Below are positions 35,536 to 44,596 of a stretch of 64,000 nt of DNA, piece after piece. A program made the position numbers and the translations under genes. The notes under the pieces were generated by a model. The model searched no databases, was not told the DNA's origin, and worked only from the letters and a program-made list of their open reading frames with translations. The stretch is from assembly GCF_005503145.1 (NCBI RefSeq), contig NZ_SCNV01000009.1, forward strand, positions 121,240 through 185,239. Reading direction: 5' to 3'. The number at the start of each line of letters is the position of its first letter. Positions within the stretch are counted from its first letter, which is position 1. Origin of the DNA: Burkholderia sp. 4M9327F10. Lineage in GTDB: Bacteria > Pseudomonadota > Gammaproteobacteria > Burkholderiales > Burkholderiaceae.

Positions 35536-37059
35536 ATGACCGTCATCAAACAGGAAGACCTGATCCAGAGCATTGCCGATTCGCTCCAGTACATCAGCTA
35601 TTACCACCCGCTCGACTACATCCAGGCCCTCGGCCGCGCCTACGAGCTCGAACAGAGCCCGGCGGCGAAAGATGCGATCGCGCAGATCCTGACCAACAGC
35701 CGCATGTGCGCGGAAGGCAAGCGCCCGATCTGCCAGGACACCGGCATCGTCACGGTGTTCGTGAAGGTGGGGATGGACGTGCGTTGGGACGGTGCGACCA
35801 TGGGCGTCACCGACATGATCAACGAAGGCGTGCGCCGCGGTTACCTGAACCCGGACAACGTGCTGCGCGCTTCGATCGTGAGCCCGCCGGAAGGCGCTCG
35901 CAAGAACACCAGGGACAACACGCCTGCCGTGATTCACTACGAGATCGTGCCGGGCGACAAGGTCGACGTGCAGGTCGCAGCCAAGGGCGGCGGCTCGGAA
36001 AACAAGTCGAAGTTCGCCATGCTGAACCCGTCGGACTCGATCGTCGACTGGATCCTGAAGACCGTGCCGACCATGGGCGCCGGCTGGTGCCCGCCGGGCA
36101 TGCTCGGCATCGGCATCGGCGGCACCGCTGAAAAAGCCATGGTGATGGCCAAGGAATCGCTGATGGATCCGATCGACATTCAGGATGTCATCGCACGCGG
36201 CCCGAAGGACTGGATCGAAGAACTGCGCGTCGAACTGCACGAGAAGGTCAACGCACTCGGGATCGGCGCGCAGGGTCTCGGCGGTCTCGCCACCGTGCTC
36301 GACGTCAAGATCATGGCCGCTCCGACGCATGCCGCGAGCAAGCCGATCGCCATCATCCCGAACTGCGCGGCGACCCGTCACGCACACTTCACGCTGGACG
36401 GCTCGGGCGTCGCCAAACTCGAAGCGCCGTCGCTCGACGCATGGCCGAAGGTGCAGTGGGAACCGGATACGGAAAAGAGCAAGCGCGTCGATCTGAACAC
36501 GCTGACGCCGGAGGAAGTCGCCTCGTGGACGCCGGGCCAGACGCTGCTGCTGTCCGGCAAGATGTTGACGGGCCGCGACGCTGCGCACAAGCGCATCGCC
36601 GACATGCTCGCCAAGGGCGAAAAGCTGCCGGTCGACTTCACCAACCGCGTGATCTATTACGTCGGCCCGGTCGATCCGGTGCGCGATGAAGCCGTCGGCC
36701 CGGCTGGCCCGACCACGGCAACCCGCATGGACAAGTTCACCGAGATGATGTTGTCGCAAACAGGTCTCATTTCGATGATCGGCAAGGCCGAACGCGGCCC
36801 GGTTGCCATCGAGGCGATCAAGAAGCACAACGCCGCGTATCTGATGGCGGTGGGCGGCGCGGCTTACCTCGTCTCGAAGGCGATCCGCAGCGCGAAGGTC
36901 CTCGCGTTCGAAGACCTTGGCATGGAAGCCATCTACGAGTTCGATGTGCAGGACATGCCGGTAACGGTTGCCGTCGATTCGAACGGCACTTCGGTCCACC
37001 AGACCGGTCCGAAGGAATGGCAGGCAAAGATCGGCAAGATTCCGGTCGCGACGGCTTAA
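35536..37059 (+). CDS. fumA: Fumarate hydratase class I (iron-sulfur)
   Basis: 507 aa. It interconverts fumarate and malate in the TCA cycle with an oxygen-sensitive [4Fe-4S] cluster. The Cys-containing 'SRMCAEGKRPICQDTGI' and 'IIPNCAATRH' regions, 'GSENKSKFAMLNPSDS' and 'GPTTATRMDKF' fit the one-chain class I enzyme, where the alpha part (fumarase) precedes the beta part. The start could also be the ATG at 35491; 35536 was chosen because the upstream 15 residues are not family-like. A terminator follows at 37091. Confidence 0.92.
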   Translation: MTVIKQEDLIQSIADSLQYISYYHPLDYIQALGRAYELEQSPAAKDAIAQILTNSRMCAEGKRPICQDTGIVTVFVKVGMDVRWDGATMGVTDMINEGVRRGYLNPDNVLRASIVSPPEGARKNTRDNTPAVIHYEIVPGDKVDVQVAAKGGGSENKSKFAMLNPSDSIVDWILKTVPTMGAGWCPPGMLGIGIGGTAEKAMVMAKESLMDPIDIQDVIARGPKDWIEELRVELHEKVNALGIGAQGLGGLATVLDVKIMAAPTHAASKPIAIIPNCAATRHAHFTLDGSGVAKLEAPSLDAWPKVQWEPDTEKSKRVDLNTLTPEEVASWTPGQTLLLSGKMLTGRDAAHKRIADMLAKGEKLPVDFTNRVIYYVGPVDPVRDEAVGPAGPTTATRMDKFTEMMLSQTGLISMIGKAERGPVAIEAIKKHNAAYLMAVGGAAYLVSKAIRSAKVLAFEDLGMEAIYEFDVQDMPVTVAVDSNGTSVHQTGPKEWQAKIGKIPVATA

Positions 37060-37090
37060 ACAGCGTTTCAACGCCCAGCGTCAGTTGACG

Positions 37091-37118
37091 AAAGCCGGGG
37101 CCCACGGTCCCGGCTTTT
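37091..37118 (+). terminator. Intrinsic terminator after fumarase
   Basis: AAAGCCGGG (37091-37099) pairs with CCCGGCTTT (37109-37117), loop GCCCACGGT, followed by TTTTGC. It starts 31 bp after the fumarase stop. Confidence 0.85.
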
Positions 37119-37239
37119 GCATTTCAAGCCGTTACTCGCCACGGGTACGTGTCAAAAAATGCTGCGATCCTTGGCTTTTTCGGGTCAGGCGTTTATTGTT
37201 GTTGAAAATCGAAATTCAGAGCCCCACAAGGAAAAGACC

Positions 37240-37719
37240 ATGCAAGGCGACAAGAAAGTTATCGAATATCTGAACGCTCAGTTGAAGAACGAACTGACTG
37301 CGATCAACCAGTACTTCCTGCATGCACGGATGTACAAGCACTGGGGCCTCGACAAGCTCGGCAAGCATGAGTACGACGAATCGATCGGCGAAATGAAGCA
37401 CGCCGACTGGCTCATCGAACGCATTTTCATGCTCGACGGGCTGCCGAACCTGCAGGACCTGCACAAGCTGCTGATCGGCGAGGAAACCAAAGAGATCCTC
37501 GAATGCGACCTGAAGCTCGAGCAGATTTCACAGGGCACCTGCAAGGAAGCCATCGTGTATTGCGAATCAGTTCGCGATTTCATCTCGCGCGAGATCTTCG
37601 TGAAGATCCTCGACGACACGGAAGAACATATCGACTGGCTGGAAACGCAACTGGACCTGATCGACAAGGTCGGCATCCAGAACTACCAGCAATCCGCCGT
37701 GGGCTCGATCGGGTCCTAA
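37240..37719 (+). CDS. bfr: Bacterioferritin
   Basis: 159 aa, the usual length. It stores iron as a 24-mer with heme between subunit pairs. Ferroxidase and heme-site helices are readable: '[27 protein letters not shown]', '[23 protein letters not shown]' (heme-ligand Met in this region) and '[16 protein letters not shown]'. AAGGAAAAG precedes the ATG at 37240. A 14-nt CG-rich hairpin follows. bfd, the release partner, lies 1.3 kb downstream beyond murI. Confidence 0.95.
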   Translation: MQGDKKVIEYLNAQLKNELTAINQYFLHARMYKHWGLDKLGKHEYDESIGEMKHADWLIERIFMLDGLPNLQDLHKLLIGEETKEILECDLKLEQISQGTCKEAIVYCESVRDFISREIFVKILDDTEEHIDWLETQLDLIDKVGIQNYQQSAVGSIGS

Positions 37720-37728
37720 GCGGCGTAG

Positions 37729-37760
37729 CCCGTGCAACTCAAGATAGACTGCACGGGTTT
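37729..37760 (+). terminator. Hairpin after bfr, possible weak terminator
   Basis: CCCGTGCA (37729-37736) pairs with TGCACGGG (37750-37757), then TTT. The loop is 13 nt and the T-run is short. Confidence 0.5.
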
Positions 37761-37849
37761 GACCGATTCATCGGCTCCTGCCTGCACCCTTTGCCCCATT
37801 TGCACCCTTCGCGCCCCTTGCACCTTTGCCCGCTCCCGTGACTGCTCCC

Positions 37850-38761
37850 ATGCATACCGCTTCGTCAGACGCTGGCCTTGACGCACCCGCGGCTTACACC
37901 GCCGGCGAGCCGTTCTCTACGGCCGCGGCGGCTCATGCGCCGGTGGGCGTATTCGACTCGGGCCTGGGTGGTCTGTCCGTGCTGCGGGCGGTGCGCGCGC
38001 AGTTGCCGAACGAAGCAGTCATCTACGTAGCCGACTCGCTGTACGCTCCCTACGGCGAGCGCGACGACGACTTTATTGCCGACCGCACGCTCGCCATCGG
38101 CCAATGGCTCGTCAAGCAAGGCGCCAAGGTGCTGGTGGTAGCCTGCAACACGGCGACAGCCCAATCCATCGCGCTGGTGCGCGAGCGCCTGCCGATTCCG
38201 CTGATCGGCGTGGAGCCGGGTATCAAACCGGCTGCCCAGCAATCGAAAAGCCGCGTGGCCGGCGTGCTCGCCACCCAGGTGACGCTGCGCAGCGCCCGTT
38301 TTCAGACCCTGCTGGAACGCTACGCCGCCGACTGCCGCTTTCTCTGCCAGCCCGGCCATGGACTGGTACAGGCCATCGAGCGCTGCGATATCGGCTCAGC
38401 CGAACTCCGTGCGCTGCTCGACAGCTATCTGCAACCGATGCTCGATGCCGGCGCCGACACCCTGGTGCTCGGCTGCACGCACTACCCGTTTCTCGATGCG
38501 GCAATCCGCGAAATCGTCGGCGAGCGCATGACGTTGATCGACACCAGCGTGGCCATTGCCCGTCAACTGGAGCGCGTGCTGGACCAGCATGGCCTGCGCG
38601 CGGCAACCGCTCAGGCCGCCGATCTGCCCCGATTTTGCTCGACCAGCGACGGCGCGCATCTGCAGCAGCTTGCCGCCACCCTGCTCCGGATCGAGGCGCC
38701 GGTGGAACAAGTGGTCATCCCCTCACGGCGCACCCTCGCCGCCGACTCGCAAGCCGCTTAG
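37850..38761 (+). CDS. murI: Glutamate racemase
   Basis: 303 aa. It supplies D-glutamate for peptidoglycan. The two catalytic Cys lie in 'VVACNTATAQS' and 'VLGCTHYPFLD', and the N-terminal 'GVFDSGLGGLSVLRA' is diagnostic. The ATG at 37850 adds a ~28-residue Ala/Thr-rich lead before the first motif; GTG 37838 and TTG 37826 are in frame but less likely. It sits between the iron genes bfr and bfd, an arrangement seen in related genera. Confidence 0.95.
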   Translation: MHTASSDAGLDAPAAYTAGEPFSTAAAAHAPVGVFDSGLGGLSVLRAVRAQLPNEAVIYVADSLYAPYGERDDDFIADRTLAIGQWLVKQGAKVLVVACNTATAQSIALVRERLPIPLIGVEPGIKPAAQQSKSRVAGVLATQVTLRSARFQTLLERYAADCRFLCQPGHGLVQAIERCDIGSAELRALLDSYLQPMLDAGADTLVLGCTHYPFLDAAIREIVGERMTLIDTSVAIARQLERVLDQHGLRAATAQAADLPRFCSTSDGAHLQQLAATLLRIEAPVEQVVIPSRRTLAADSQAA

Positions 38762-38945
38762 GGCGGGTCTTCAGTCGCGGCCTTCATTCGCGCCTCGCAG
38801 CATGCGGCCCTTCATTCCGGCCGCTGGCGGTCTCCCGACCGCGGCTTTCCCACCTTCATCTGACCCCATCCAAAACTGGGTACCCCTGCTAACAGCCTGG
38901 TTTTGTTACAAAAATCCGCACGGGGCGCTTGCCAAACGCATCAAA

Positions 38946-38964
38946 CAAAATGATAATAATTCGC
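38946..38964. promoter_or_regulatory. Fur-box-like sequence upstream of bfd
   Basis: CAAAATGATAATAATTCGC matches the 19-bp Fur consensus at 14 of 19 positions by eye and ends 26 bp before the bfd ATG. It is consistent with iron repression of bfd and possibly the tonB-exbBD genes. Confidence 0.65.
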
Positions 38965-38990
38965 ATTAACGTTAGCTATTGCGCCCCACT

Positions 38991-39227
38991 ATGATTGTCT
39001 GCGTCTGCAAGTCTGTATCCGACCGGAAGATCCGTGCCTCGATCGCGGAAGGCGTCGATTCGTTCGACGAACTCCAGTTCGAGCTGGGCGTCGCCATGTG
39101 CTGCGGCAAGTGCGAAGAGTCGGTGCGCGACGTGATGGCGCAAAGCGGCGTGTGCGCGAGCCGTTGCGGCGTTGAGCATCATTCGCATCCGGTGCCGGTT
39201 ACGTTCTACGAACGCAAGGCCGCCTGA
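38991..39227 (+). CDS. bfd: Bacterioferritin-associated ferredoxin
   Basis: 78 aa. Bfd carries a [2Fe-2S] cluster and reduces bacterioferritin heme to release iron. The ligand pattern is CVC (residues 4 and 6) and 'AMCCGKCEESV', giving the Bfd cysteine spacing C-x-C...C-x-x-C. The tail 'CASRCGVEHHSHPVP' is Cys/His-rich. A Fur-box-like sequence sits upstream, and the tonB genes follow. Confidence 0.93.
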   Translation: MIVCVCKSVSDRKIRASIAEGVDSFDELQFELGVAMCCGKCEESVRDVMAQSGVCASRCGVEHHSHPVPVTFYERKAA

Positions 39228-39361
39228 TCTTGCCGGCACGGCCTTGCGCCGTGCCTCGAGCGTGCCGGGCGCCAGCGCCTCACGCTTTAGTCCACTGCCG
39301 TCAGCAAGCCAGTACACGTACCAGCCAGCTACCCCCGCTCACCCCGTAACAGGAGTTCGAG

Positions 39362-39424
39362 ATGGAATTGCTGATTGGTTTCGTGACCACACTGTGCATT
39401 TCGCTGCTGATATTCCGAAAATGA
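39362..39424 (+). CDS. Predicted 20-aa hydrophobic small protein upstream of tonB
   Basis: ATG at 39362 is preceded by AGGAG with 7-nt spacing, better than the tonB site. It codes a 20-residue peptide beginning MELLIGF and ending LLIFRK, almost wholly hydrophobic with a basic end, like a single membrane helix. Its stop overlaps an ATG (ATGA) of a 16-codon frame that ends just before tonB at 39473. It may be a membrane micropeptide or a translational leader. No homologue is recalled. Confidence 0.4.
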   Translation: MELLIGFVTTLCISLLIFRK

Positions 39425-39472
39425 CGTTGCTTTGTCGTAGATCCGGTATCGACGGCGCGCGGCTGCGCTGAC

Positions 39473-40210
39473 ATGCGCGCCTCGCCTACCGTCCCAGCCG
39501 GCCTCGCGCCGGTGCCTGCCCGTCGTATGAATTCCCGTGCCGTAACGGCGACCGCCACGGTTGCCGTCATCCACGTCGCGCTGCTTGCGGTGGTTCTCAG
39601 CATGCGCCACGACGAGCCGGTTCGCCCGCTCGAATCGCGCACGATGACTGCCGAGCTGCTGAGTCCCGCGCCTGTGGCAGCGCCAGCAGCCCTGCAATCG
39701 ATCGCCCCGCCGCCGCCCAAGCCGACTCCGCCCGTCCCGCACCCGAAGACGAAGGTGCAGGCGCGCCCCACCCCGGCGCCGAAGCCCACACCGATGCCGT
39801 TGCCGCAAGCAGCAACGCCGTCGCCGACCGCGCCCGCCGCGCAATCCGCGCCGCCTGCGCCCGCGGCCCCTGCGGCCCCGGCTGCTGCCGCCGCGCCCGC
39901 CATCGGCCGGCCGACAATGGAAATCAGCGCGCCCAAAAACGTCGCGCATCTCGACTGCAATATCGCGAAGCCCGACTACCCGGCCCTGTCGCGGCGCCGC
40001 GGTGAAACCGGTACCGCCTATGTCAGGTTCGTCGTGGGCCTCACCGGCACGCTCGAGAACATCGAACTGAAAAAGAGCAGCGGCTTCGACCGTCTCGACG
40101 ACGCGGCGCTCGCCGCCGTGCATGCGAGCACCTGCAAGCCTTATGTGGAAAACGGCGTGGCGGTCCGAGCCGCCTACACCCAGCCATACCAGTTCGGTCT
40201 GGATGACTAG
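39473..40210 (+). CDS. tonB: TonB energy-transducing protein
   Basis: 245 aa. One N-terminal membrane helix (about residues 24-41, 'ATATVAVIHVALLAVVLSM') is followed by a long Pro/Ala/Lys region (residues ~60-145). The C-terminal TonB domain (~160-245) has 'YPALSRRRGETGTAYVRFVVGLTG', 'KSSGFDRLDDAALAAVH' and 'YTQPYQFGL'. It transmits proton-motive-force energy to outer-membrane siderophore or heme receptors. The start may be Met19 (base 39527), just before the helix. exbB and exbD follow directly. Confidence 0.92.
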   Translation: MRASPTVPAGLAPVPARRMNSRAVTATATVAVIHVALLAVVLSMRHDEPVRPLESRTMTAELLSPAPVAAPAALQSIAPPPPKPTPPVPHPKTKVQARPTPAPKPTPMPLPQAATPSPTAPAAQSAPPAPAAPAAPAAAAAPAIGRPTMEISAPKNVAHLDCNIAKPDYPALSRRRGETGTAYVRFVVGLTGTLENIELKKSSGFDRLDDAALAAVHASTCKPYVENGVAVRAAYTQPYQFGLDD

Positions 40211-40284
40211 CCAGCCGGATCGACGAGCGATTGAGCGGGCCGTGCAACGGAGCCGCTCAAACGGATTTTAAAAAAGGAATAGCA

Positions 40285-41016
40285 ATGCAGAACTACGGTT
40301 TGGCCCACGTCTGGGCACAAGGGGATTTCGTGACGCGCGGTATCGCGCTCGCGCTGCTGATCATGTCCGTGCTGTCGTGGAGCGTGATCGTCATCAAGGC
40401 CTGGAACGTGATGCGCCTGAAGCGTCTGACGAAGAACGCCGAGCAACTGTTCTGGCATTCGGATGACCTCTCCGATGGCGTGAAGAAACTCGGCGCCGGT
40501 ACCTCGGACCCGCAGGACAACCCGTTTCTCGCGCTCGCCCTGTCGGGTCAGGAAGCCGCCGATCATCATCATCAGACGCAACCGCATCTGCACGATCGCA
40601 TGGACGTGTCGGACTGGATCACGCGTTGCCTGAAAGACACCATGGACGACAGCATCGCGCGCATGCAGAGCGGTCTCGCGGTCCTCGCGTCGATCGGCAG
40701 CACGGCGCCGTTCGTCGGCCTGTTCGGCACGGTATGGGGCATCTATCATGCGCTGCTGGCAATCGGCGTGAGCGGCCAGAGTTCGATCGACCAGGTAGCG
40801 GGTCCGGTCGGCGAAGCGCTGATCATGACCGCGTTCGGCCTGTTCGTGGCGATTCCGGCCGTGCTCGGCTACAACGCGCTGACCCGTGCGAACAAGGCGA
40901 TCGTCACCAAGCTGAACCGCTTCGCCCACGGCCTGCATGCGTTCTTCGTGACGGGTGCACGCCTGTCGTCGTCCAAGCGCGGCGACGGCCTGCGCCTCGC
41001 CACCCGCGCCAACTGA
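40285..41016 (+). CDS. exbB: ExbB biopolymer transport protein
   Basis: 243 aa with three membrane helices (near 20-40, 'GIALALLIMSVLSWSVIVIKAW'; 'STAPFVGLFGTVWGIYHALLAIG'; 'ALIMTAFGLFVAIPAVLGYNAL') of the MotA/TolQ/ExbB fold. It forms the proton channel with ExbD that energises TonB. AAAAAGGA precedes the ATG at 40285. Confidence 0.95.
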   Translation: MQNYGLAHVWAQGDFVTRGIALALLIMSVLSWSVIVIKAWNVMRLKRLTKNAEQLFWHSDDLSDGVKKLGAGTSDPQDNPFLALALSGQEAADHHHQTQPHLHDRMDVSDWITRCLKDTMDDSIARMQSGLAVLASIGSTAPFVGLFGTVWGIYHALLAIGVSGQSSIDQVAGPVGEALIMTAFGLFVAIPAVLGYNALTRANKAIVTKLNRFAHGLHAFFVTGARLSSSKRGDGLRLATRAN

Positions 41017-41032
41017 TCAGCGAGGTACTCCG

Positions 41033-41452
41033 ATGGGAATGAGCCCCTTCGCCAGCGACGATGACGACGGCCTGATGAACGAAATCAACATGACGCCGCT
41101 CGTCGACGTCATGTTGGTTCTCCTGATCGTCTTCATGGTGACGATTCCGGTGATCCGTCACGCAGTGAAAATCGATCTGCCGCACGCGAGCAGCCAGAAA
41201 GAAGAGACCAAGCCGGTACAGGTGAATGTATCGGTGGAAGCCGACGGCACGGTGCTGTGGGATCAGCAGAAAGTCAGCAGCGACGAACTGCGTGCGAAGA
41301 TCGCCCAGGCCGCGCAGGCCAATCCGCAACCGGAACTGCATCTGAACGCGGACCGCAAGGTTGCGTATGAAAAGGTAGCCGAAGTCATGTCGGCGGCGCA
41401 GGCCGGCGGCCTCACGAAGATCGGCTTCGTCACGCAACCCGTGAGCCACTAG
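41033..41452 (+). CDS. exbD: ExbD biopolymer transport protein
   Basis: 139 aa. One helix follows 'EINMTPLVDVMLVLLIVFMVTI', where the Asp in PLVD is the conserved proton-carrying residue. The C-terminal periplasmic domain ends 'GGLTKIGFVTQPVSH'. It partners ExbB and TonB. The start is 17 bp after exbB with GAGGTA upstream; Met3 is also possible. A double terminator follows. Confidence 0.95.
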   Translation: MGMSPFASDDDDGLMNEINMTPLVDVMLVLLIVFMVTIPVIRHAVKIDLPHASSQKEETKPVQVNVSVEADGTVLWDQQKVSSDELRAKIAQAAQANPQPELHLNADRKVAYEKVAEVMSAAQAGGLTKIGFVTQPVSH

Positions 41453-41477
41453 CGCACAAGCTGGCACGGCGCAAAAA

Positions 41478-41536
41478 GGCCCTGTTTTCAGGGCCCAAAG
41501 TAAAAGGCCCTCATCGTCGGATGAAGGCCTTTTTTT
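41478..41536 (+). terminator. Tandem terminators after exbD
   Basis: GGCCCTG-TTTT-CAGGGCC (41478-41495) is followed by AAGGCC/GGCCTT with an interior TCAT/ATGA stem (41502-41530) and T7. The second is a strong intrinsic terminator, and the closely spaced pair ends the bfd-tonB-exbBD stretch. Confidence 0.85.
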
Positions 41537-41584
41537 GTGCGCACTCGGCGCCTTCGGGCGGCGAGAACACCCGCCATCGGATGA

Positions 41585-41668
41585 TTAGCGAATGTCTCCA
41601 CATGCGACAGCCGTGGTCGACACGGACAGCGCGATCAGCCCTATCAGGCTCGCTATGATAGCGGCCAT
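41585..41668 (-). CDS. Possible 27-aa signal-peptide-like small protein
   Basis: ATG at 41668 codes 27 residues: a hydrophobic helix (MAAIIASLIGLIALSV) then STTAVACGDIR, like a signal peptide with little mature protein. AAGGAG at 41692-41687 is 18 nt before this ATG but only 6 nt before an in-frame ACG (41680), which would give RKLMAA at the N terminus, a better signal peptide. Non-ATG initiation, or a missed start, should be considered. Family unknown. Confidence 0.4.
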   Translation of the reverse strand: MAAIIASLIGLIALSVSTTAVACGDIR

Positions 41669-41900
41669 GAGTTTTCGCGTAAGAGACTCCTTAGCGAAGG
41701 GATTTCACTATAAGCCCGTCGGCGCAGAGGTTCAAGCAAAGGCCCATTGAAAGTACTGATCGCCGGCGGCGTTTAAATGCCAAAACGATATGACGTTGTG
41801 CGCTGAACGCTTTCATCCATGATGACCTGCTTCGTTACAGCACGCATTTTCTTGCTTGCCCGTGCTTGCACACGCTTGCATAAATAGTTCGGACGGCAGC

Positions 41901-42908
41901 CTATACCACTTCCGGCGCAGTGGTTTGCGCAGCCGCGCTGCGCTCCTGTGCCTTGCGCTTTTCCGCAGCCGTCGGACATTCGCCCATGATGTGCTTGCCG
42001 GTATCCGGGTCCAGCATTTCGACCAGGTAATCGACGAAGGCTCGCACCGCGGGCACCATGCCCTGGCGCGACACGAATACCGCGTAAAGCTGCGGCGAAG
42101 GCAGCGTCCAGCCCGGCATCACCGGCGACAGTTGCCCTGCGCGCAGCGCGGCGCCGTACATCATCTCCGGCAACGCAGCAATGCCGACGCCCGCCAGCAC
42201 CGCCTCGCGAATCATCATCAGGTCGGCGCTCACGAGGCGCGGCTCGTGTTCGAGCGTATGGCGCGTGCCGTCCGGTGCGATCAGTTGAAACACGTGACGG
42301 CCATCGGTGGTCGGCGTATCAAGCGTCTCGAAGCGGGCCAGGTCGGCCGGCAGCAGCGGCGGCGCATTCTGCTGCAGCAGGCTCGGCGCGCCCACCAGCA
42401 TCTGCTGGGTGCGCCACAACGGCCGCACCACGATGTTGGCGTTTTCCGGCGGCTCCGAACGTACTCGCAATGCAACATCGATCGAATCCTCGAACAGGTC
42501 GACGACGCGATTGGTCACGCGCATCACCACCCGCACTTCCGGATAGCGGTGCATGAATTCCGGCAGGATCTGCGACAGCACCGTCTGCGACATGGTGACC
42601 GGCACGCTCACGCGCACCGTGCCGCGCGGCGATGAGCGCAATTGCTGCACGACATTGACGGCCGCCTGCGCTTCCGAGAGCATTGCCTGGCAATGCTGGT
42701 AAAACAGCTGCCCTGCCTCAGTCAGCGCGAGCTTGCGCGTGGAGCGCTGCAGCAAACGCACGCCCAGCGACGCCTCCAGCTCGGTCAAACGTCGCGACAG
42801 GCGCGACTTCGAAATACCCAGCACCCGTTCCGCGGCAGAAAATCCACCGTGCTCGACGACCTGGGAAAAGTACATCAGGTCGTTCAGATTGTGTGAATCG
42901 ATCTTCAT
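41901..42908 (-). CDS. LysR-family transcriptional regulator
   Basis: 335 aa. The N-terminal helix-turn-helix is in 'LNDLMYFSQVVEHGGFSAAERVLGISKSRLSRRLTELE', typical of the LysR group near AaeR/PecT-type regulators. The effector domain follows (RVSVPVTMSQTVLSQILPEF onward). The ~35-residue C-terminal tail is Ala/Glu-rich. It is divergent from a pirin gene at 43032 with 123 bp between starts, a common pairing that suggests LysR control of pirin. Confidence 0.93.
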   Translation of the reverse strand: MKIDSHNLNDLMYFSQVVEHGGFSAAERVLGISKSRLSRRLTELEASLGVRLLQRSTRKLALTEAGQLFYQHCQAMLSEAQAAVNVVQQLRSSPRGTVRVSVPVTMSQTVLSQILPEFMHRYPEVRVVMRVTNRVVDLFEDSIDVALRVRSEPPENANIVVRPLWRTQQMLVGAPSLLQQNAPPLLPADLARFETLDTPTTDGRHVFQLIAPDGTRHTLEHEPRLVSADLMMIREAVLAGVGIAALPEMMYGAALRAGQLSPVMPGWTLPSPQLYAVFVSRQGMVPAVRAFVDYLVEMLDPDTGKHIMGECPTAAEKRKAQERSAAAQTTAPEVV

Positions 42909-43031
42909 CTCATCGTTCCATGAATAGAACAATCCATTGCGTGACGGTGGCTGGCACCTCGAAAAACGGTCCCTATAATAGCTCTATGTTTCAGAAATAA
43001 CGCTATTCCCCATTTTTCAAGGTGACTTTTG

Positions 43032-43904
43032 ATGAGCTCGACACGCACGATCGAACGCACGTACCCTGCGGTTCGCACGACCGAAGGCGGCGGCTTTATC
43101 GTCCACCGCCCGTTTCCGACCCGCATGCTGATGGACTTCGACCCGTTTCTGCTGCTCGACGAAATGGGCCCGGTCGACTACGCCCCCGGCGAAGCCAAGG
43201 GCGCACCGGACCATCCGCACCGCGGCTTCGAGACGGTTACTTACGTGCTGGAGGGCCAGTTCGGTCACAAGGACTCGGCGGGTCACTCGGGCACGCTGCA
43301 TGCCGGCGACGTGCAATGGATGACCGCCGGCGCGGGCGTCGTCCACAGCGAAATGCCCGATCCGGAGTTCGTGCGCACCGGTGGCCGCGTGCATGGTCTG
43401 CAACTGTGGGTCAACCTGCCGCGCAGCGACAAGATGATCGCGCCGCGCTACCAGGAAATGCCGTCGGCGCAGATTCCGGTTGCAACTTCCGCTGACGGCA
43501 ACGTCAGCGTGAAAGTGATTGCGGGCGAAGCACTGGGCGTGACGGCCGCCATCGAAACGCGGACCCCGATCCTCTATCAGCATTTCACGCTGCAACCGGG
43601 CGCGAAGCTGGTGCATGCCGTGCCGGCCAACTACCGTGTGTTCGCTTATGCGCTCTCGGGCAAGGGCCTCTACGGCGAGGAAGGCCGCGAAATCGGCGCG
43701 CAGCAGATGGTCGTGTTCGGCAATGACGGCGATACCGTGACCTTTGCCGCCGGTGAGGAGCCGCTTGAGCTCCTGCTGCTGGGCGGCGTGCCGCTGAAGG
43801 AACCGGTGGTGCGCTACGGCCCGTTCGTCATGAACACCGAAGATGAGATTCGCCAGGCGGTGACCGACTACCAGGCGGGCCGCATGGGACAAATCACCCA
43901 CTGA
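43032..43904 (+). CDS. Pirin-family cupin protein
   Basis: 290 aa with the pirin double-cupin fold. Metal ligands His lie in 'PDHPHRGFETVTYVLEGQ' and 'HSGTLHAGDVQWMTAGAGVVHSEMP'. Relatives act as quercetinases or redox/metal-linked cofactors. It is divergent from the LysR regulator. The ATG at 43032 is one codon after an in-frame TTG. Confidence 0.92.
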   Translation: MSSTRTIERTYPAVRTTEGGGFIVHRPFPTRMLMDFDPFLLLDEMGPVDYAPGEAKGAPDHPHRGFETVTYVLEGQFGHKDSAGHSGTLHAGDVQWMTAGAGVVHSEMPDPEFVRTGGRVHGLQLWVNLPRSDKMIAPRYQEMPSAQIPVATSADGNVSVKVIAGEALGVTAAIETRTPILYQHFTLQPGAKLVHAVPANYRVFAYALSGKGLYGEEGREIGAQQMVVFGNDGDTVTFAAGEEPLELLLLGGVPLKEPVVRYGPFVMNTEDEIRQAVTDYQAGRMGQITH

Positions 43905-44103
43905 AGCTGACCTGCTCACGGCGAGCGGCAGCGGGCTTGCGCCTCGCATAGGCCCGCCGCTCGCCGCACTGACTGAACGGGCCGCCCGGCGCCATGGCGT
44001 GTGGGGCGCGAAGCCGGACGATTTCGTTCACAATAGCGGCTCGTGCCGCGCGCCGTAGCTCGCTGCGCCGCGCGGCGAACCTCGTCCCTGTTCAGGAGCG
44101 CGC

Positions 44104-44502
44104 ATGTCAGAGTCCACCGTCACCGCCCATATTGGCTCGACGAATTTTCAGGTTCTTCTCGACGACGGCAAACACACATGGCTCGCCGACGAACCGGCGT
44201 CGCAAGGCGGCGGCGACCGCGGACCTGGCCCCGTGTCGATCCTGCTGTCGAGTCTGGGCGCCTGCACGTCGATCACGCTGAAAATGTATGCGCAGCGCAA
44301 GGGCTGGCCGCTTGCCGACGTACGCGTCACGCTCTCGATGACCAGCGACGGCGAAGGTTCGACAATCGACCGGCAGATTGTGCTGGAGGGCGATTTGTCC
44401 GATGAGCAGCGCGAACGTCTGCTGCAGATCGCCAATGCGTGCCCGGTCCACAAGATCCTCACGCATCCGATCACGATCCGCTCTGGCCTCACCGCCGCCT
44501 GA
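44104..44502 (+). CDS. OsmC-family protein
   Basis: 132 aa, OsmC/Ohr fold. The two family cysteines lie in '[15 protein letters not shown]' and '[11 protein letters not shown]', as in organic-hydroperoxide-reducing members. The N-terminal segment contains '[17 protein letters not shown]'. It probably reduces hydroperoxides with thiol reductants. The next gene starts 95 bp downstream. Confidence 0.9.
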   Translation: MSESTVTAHIGSTNFQVLLDDGKHTWLADEPASQGGGDRGPGPVSILLSSLGACTSITLKMYAQRKGWPLADVRVTLSMTSDGEGSTIDRQIVLEGDLSDEQRERLLQIANACPVHKILTHPITIRSGLTAA

Positions 44503-44596
44503 TCCGCCAGACAGTGCGCCTCGCGAATACGGACACATGGCCTATGGCCCATGGCGCAGCGCTGAAAGCGCTCGCCCAATTAAGGAAGTCTTCGTT

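Noticed and set aside
35530..37071. 513-aa minus-strand frame opposite fumarase
   Set aside because: Shadow of the fumarase gene, no motifs.
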